NCBI GenBank assembly: GCA_900545275.1
Contig: UQYG01000002.1
Location: 145,978 to 209,977, forward strand
Reading direction: 5' to 3'
DNA from: an uncultured Sutterella sp.
GTDB taxonomy: Bacteria > Pseudomonadota > Gammaproteobacteria > Burkholderiales > Burkholderiaceae_F
DNA length: 64,000 nt
The notes below the pieces were generated by a model that saw nothing but the letters and a program-made list of their open reading frames with translations, was not told where the DNA came from and ran no database searches. A program made the position numbers and the translations under genes. Of this stretch, positions 61,664-64,000 are shown one piece after another; position 1 is the stretch's first letter, and each line of letters starts with the position of its first letter.

Positions 61664-63034
61664 TCAGGCGTCGAACGGCGCGATTTCCTCCACGGGACGG
61701 ATCATGTCGTCCATGCTCAAACCTTTCGTGCGAATCTCATAGCCGTCAAGAGAACGACAGGATGCGAGCATCGCGTTTGCTTTGCTTTGCAACACACGCA
61801 AATCCACCTTCCGGGAATTTCGTTTGATCTCAAAAACCCAGGCGATGCGTCGCTCGTCGTTAACGGCAATCAGATCGATCTCGTTTTCGCCTTTGCGGTC
61901 CCACCAGGATCCGACCTGCAGGTAAAGTCCGCTCTCCCAAAACTTTTCCCGAAACCACCCTTCGAGCGTTCTTCCGGAGAAATCTGCGTACTGTTGACGA
62001 AAGCGGCGTTTCAATTCGTCAAATTGATGGGCGTTGAGAAGTGTTCTTTCGCGATGCACGAAGGCATACCAGAACGCCAAATAAGGATCGTTCAAAGAAT
62101 AACGGACCTTGCGGTAATCCATATTGAAAAGCGGTTCGACCTTTCGAATCATTCCGTAGCGTTTCTGCAGACGGTCCAACAATCCGCTCACCTGAATCTC
62201 CGGAACCAAATTCTGCAGCTCCGCACGTTTCGTGACGCCTCGGGCGATCGCCTCCACCAAGATCGAATAATATCGGGACTCCACCTTGAACTCGTTGGCG
62301 AGCAAAACTTCCGCTTCCGTGAGGAAATACGAGGGATCACGGAATATTTCTTCGATCATCGCATTCTCACTGAGCGCGCCCGTGACGACGAATTGTTCCG
62401 CGTAACGCGCCACGCCGCCCGTGACGGCATAAAAGAGCAACAGATCTTCCGAAGAGAAGTCCGGTTTTTCATCCCGCAAAATCTCCTGCAAGACGGAGGG
62501 AGCAAACGGGCGCAGTTGAAGAAAGACGTCGGTTCGTCCGAAAAGAGGCTTGCCGTAATCCTGGAAAATCAGACGCATCGCCGACGCCGCCGATCCGCTC
62601 TGAACCAGAAGCGTTTGCGTGGAATTTTTCGCGAGATCCCACTCTCTTTGCAATTCCGCCCAAAATACCGGGTTTACGTGAGTCAGATCCTGACATTCGC
62701 CGATGAAAATCGCGATCGGCCTATTCCTCCCCAATTCAAACAAAAACCGCAGCACGTCGATAATTTTCGTAAAAGTAGGAGGAAAATTCAGCCCGAGCGA
62801 CTGAACAACCTGCCGCATCCACTCGCCCGCCAGATTGGATTCCGTCGTGACAAAAGCAAACAAATACACAAAAACGAAATCCTTGTTTTCTTCGGCAACT
62901 TTGAAGAGAAGACTTGTTTTTCCCACCCGTCTTCTTCCGCTCACCACGACAAATCGTCCGAAACGCTTTTGACGAACCAACCCGAATTCCCGGTTGAGAA
63001 GATCCATTTCCTTCTTTCGGTCATAGAATTTCAT
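61664..63034 (-). CDS. ATPase_2/DUF234-type P-loop ATPase
   Basis: This is a 456-residue protein. Walker A is SGRRRVGKTSLL (about 32-43). The Walker B position reads AIFIGECQ, where the usual Asp before Glu is Gly. A winged-helix middle part includes NLVPEIQVSGLLDRLQKRYG, and a C-terminal DUF234 nuclease-like region has WDRKGENEIDLIAV and VFEIKRNS (Asp, then Glu-x-Lys). ATPases of this family are common in bacteria and archaea but have no settled role. The second ATG at 63034 has better spacing to GAGGA than the one at 63037. It is not related to the split AAA_14 gene beyond the P-loop class and similar C-terminal fold. Confidence 0.85.
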   Translation of the reverse strand: MKFYDRKKEMDLLNREFGLVRQKRFGRFVVVSGRRRVGKTSLLFKVAEENKDFVFVYLFAFVTTESNLAGEWMRQVVQSLGLNFPPTFTKIIDVLRFLFELGRNRPIAIFIGECQDLTHVNPVFWAELQREWDLAKNSTQTLLVQSGSAASAMRLIFQDYGKPLFGRTDVFLQLRPFAPSVLQEILRDEKPDFSSEDLLLFYAVTGGVARYAEQFVVTGALSENAMIEEIFRDPSYFLTEAEVLLANEFKVESRYYSILVEAIARGVTKRAELQNLVPEIQVSGLLDRLQKRYGMIRKVEPLFNMDYRKVRYSLNDPYLAFWYAFVHRERTLLNAHQFDELKRRFRQQYADFSGRTLEGWFREKFWESGLYLQVGSWWDRKGENEIDLIAVNDERRIAWVFEIKRNSRKVDLRVLQSKANAMLASCRSLDGYEIRTKGLSMDDMIRPVEEIAPFDA

Positions 63035-63144
63035 CATTCCTCACACTCACTCGTTTCCGAGGAAAAATTTCGTCATAAAGGCGCGGGCAAAGACAACTTT
63101 CGAAGCGCAGGTTGCAGGCACCATCCATGCCCGCATTAGCATTC

Positions 63145-63180
63145 ATCTGATGAACGTTCACTATACGAACGTTCAGCAAC
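63145..63180 (-). promoter_or_regulatory. Repeated GAACGTTCA around a possible -10 box
   Basis: GAACGTTCA occurs at 63153-63161 and 63168-63176; its core AACGTT is palindromic. On the minus strand TATAGT lies between the two copies, about 130 bases upstream of the ATPase_2 gene. This arrangement fits an operator. The -35 box is not clear. Confidence 0.4.
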
Positions 63181-63399
63181 TGGATGCTATTTTTTTCATC
63201 CGTGCATTGTGCGTCGCACGTCGTCCGAAGCGGGCGTTTGCCGGGAAACCAAGCTGCCGGCGGCGCATCTCTTCCGTAAAGGGTGCGCGGCTCTTCGCCC
63301 GAGCGTCCCCCGACCGGGCGGCTCGGTCCGCCGGAGCCGACCGAGGAAAAAGCGGTTCCTTCCCGAACGCCTAAAACCGGAGCGCCCGCCGAAAGTCGT

Positions 63400-63436
63400 A
63401 AAAAACGCCGCCCGATCGTCTCGGGCGGCGTTTTTT
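63400..63436. terminator. Strong terminator after the terminal autotransporter
   Basis: AAAAAACGCCGCCCGA pairs with its complement ending in TTTTTT over 16 bases with a short loop. It serves the minus-strand autotransporter that ends at 63493. Nothing else was seen in 63181-63399. Confidence 0.9.
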
Positions 63437-63492
63437 CAGGTTCGTTCAACATCCGGACCCTCCGACGCCGCAGAGAGAGCCCGGAAGACCGG

Positions 63493-64000
63493 TCAGAAGA
63501 CGTAGCGCAGTCCCACGGCGCCCTCTCGGCGGCTGTAGCCGTCCGAACCCTTGTCGAGCGTAAAGGACGCGTAGCCGGAAAGACGCTTCGTGAAGCGTCC
63601 GTCGATGCCGACGGCGGCCTCGAGCCGGTTCTTCGCACCTTCCTGCCGGTCGGTCACGGCCCCGTAGGCGGCGCCGTAGCGCTCGGTATTGTGCACCCAG
63701 GCGAGGTCCAGGAAGGGGGTCGCGTTCTGCGAACCTTCGAACTTCACCGTAGTGCGCGCACCGAGTTTCACGGTCGTGTTGTCTTCGCCGTGAATGCGGA
63801 CCTTCCCCGACATGTCGAAGTCGTCGTACTGCAGACCGTGCCAAACGACCTGGGCGTGCGGCTCGAAATACACCGTGCCGCGCGACGCCCCGTCGTCCGA
63901 GACGAATCTGAACGCCTCGAAGCCGTGTCCGACTTCAAGCGACGCCGTCCAACCGTCGGCCCGGACGTGCTTGGAAGCGCCGGCGCTCGAGAGATCGCCC
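63493..64000 (-). CDS. C-terminal beta-barrel of an autotransporter (5' part outside the window)
   Basis: The minus frame is open from 64000 to a stop at 63493 (about 168 codons). It contains strands typical of the autotransporter barrel: GWTASLEVGHGFEAFRF, VYFEPHAQVVWHGLQYDDF, RTTVKFEGSQNATPFLDLAW and a final Gly-Leu-Arg-Tyr-Val-Phe. The terminal Phe is the signal for assembly by the BAM complex. Passenger and signal peptide are beyond the window. Confidence 0.88.
   Translation of the reverse strand, partial: GDLSSAGASKHVRADGWTASLEVGHGFEAFRFVSDDGASRGTVYFEPHAQVVWHGLQYDDFDMSGKVRIHGEDNTTVKLGARTTVKFEGSQNATPFLDLAWVHNTERYGAAYGAVTDRQEGAKNRLEAAVGIDGRFTKRLSGYASFTLDKGSDGYSRREGAVGLRYVF

Overview
The window looks like chromosome of a GC-rich gut betaproteobacterium of the Sutterella / Sutterellaceae type (Burkholderiales). 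This is inferred from the mix of genes, not from a marker gene: several large type V autotransporters, a secreted fumarate-reductase-like flavoprotein, two DcuC-type C4-dicarboxylate carriers, isoaspartyl dipeptidase, peptidase T and other amino-acid/dicarboxylate genes. No rRNA, tRNA or CRISPR array was seen.

Layout. 1-526: 5' part of an autotransporter (minus). 0.8-4.1 kb: a PepSY-like periplasmic protein, a 3' scrap of an autotransporter and autotransporter AT1. 4.4-7.2 kb: an intact hipBA-type pair flanked by decayed partial copies of hipBA itself, of the neighbouring HAD phosphatase and of the PepSY gene. 7.3-11.2 kb: GNAT, HAD phosphatase, serB and an alkaline-phosphatase-fold enzyme. 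11.5-17.0 kb: a four-gene peptide ABC importer (binding protein, fused double ATPase, two permeases). 17.5-25.3 kb: AT2 and AT3, whose upstream regions are duplicates of each other. 25.8-34.4 kb: a stranded conjugation-derived block (DUF4400 membrane protein, TraD coupling ATPase, TraI/MOBH-like protein that lacks its HD residues, zincin/VWA protein, MoxR-type ATPase) with no integrase or mating-pair genes in view. 34.8-37.7 kb: another autotransporter scrap, then iadA and dcuC. 37.9-41.7 kb: an IS transposase remnant and AT4 (plus). 42.0-46.4 kb: an AAA_14/DUF4143 ATPase gene split by an IS607-type element with a long TnpB and a frameshifted serine resolvase, preceded by a 33-base repeat array. 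47.2-50.0 kb: a NitT/TauT-type ABC importer (plus). 50.1-53.4 kb: LeuE-like exporter, an XRE regulator and the secreted flavoprotein. 53.6-57.1 kb: AspT/YidE-family transporter, a frameshifted pepT and an asparaginase scrap. 57.3-61.5 kb: dcuC, an argininosuccinate-lyase-superfamily enzyme and a divergent LysR regulator. 61.7-64.0 kb: an ATPase_2/DUF234 protein and the 3' end of another autotransporter.

How it fits together. Metabolic genes converge on peptides, aspartate/isoaspartate and C4-dicarboxylates: peptide import, peptidase T and IadA release amino acids; a lyase probably releases fumarate; DcuC carriers exchange dicarboxylates; a periplasmic flavoprotein may use a fumarate-like acceptor. 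The surface repertoire is autotransporters. AT1 and AT3 have uninterrupted G10 and G9 tracts in their upstream regions, a setting suited to slipped-strand phase variation. Much of the non-coding DNA is recognisable as broken copies of nearby genes, so the region appears to evolve by local duplication and decay.
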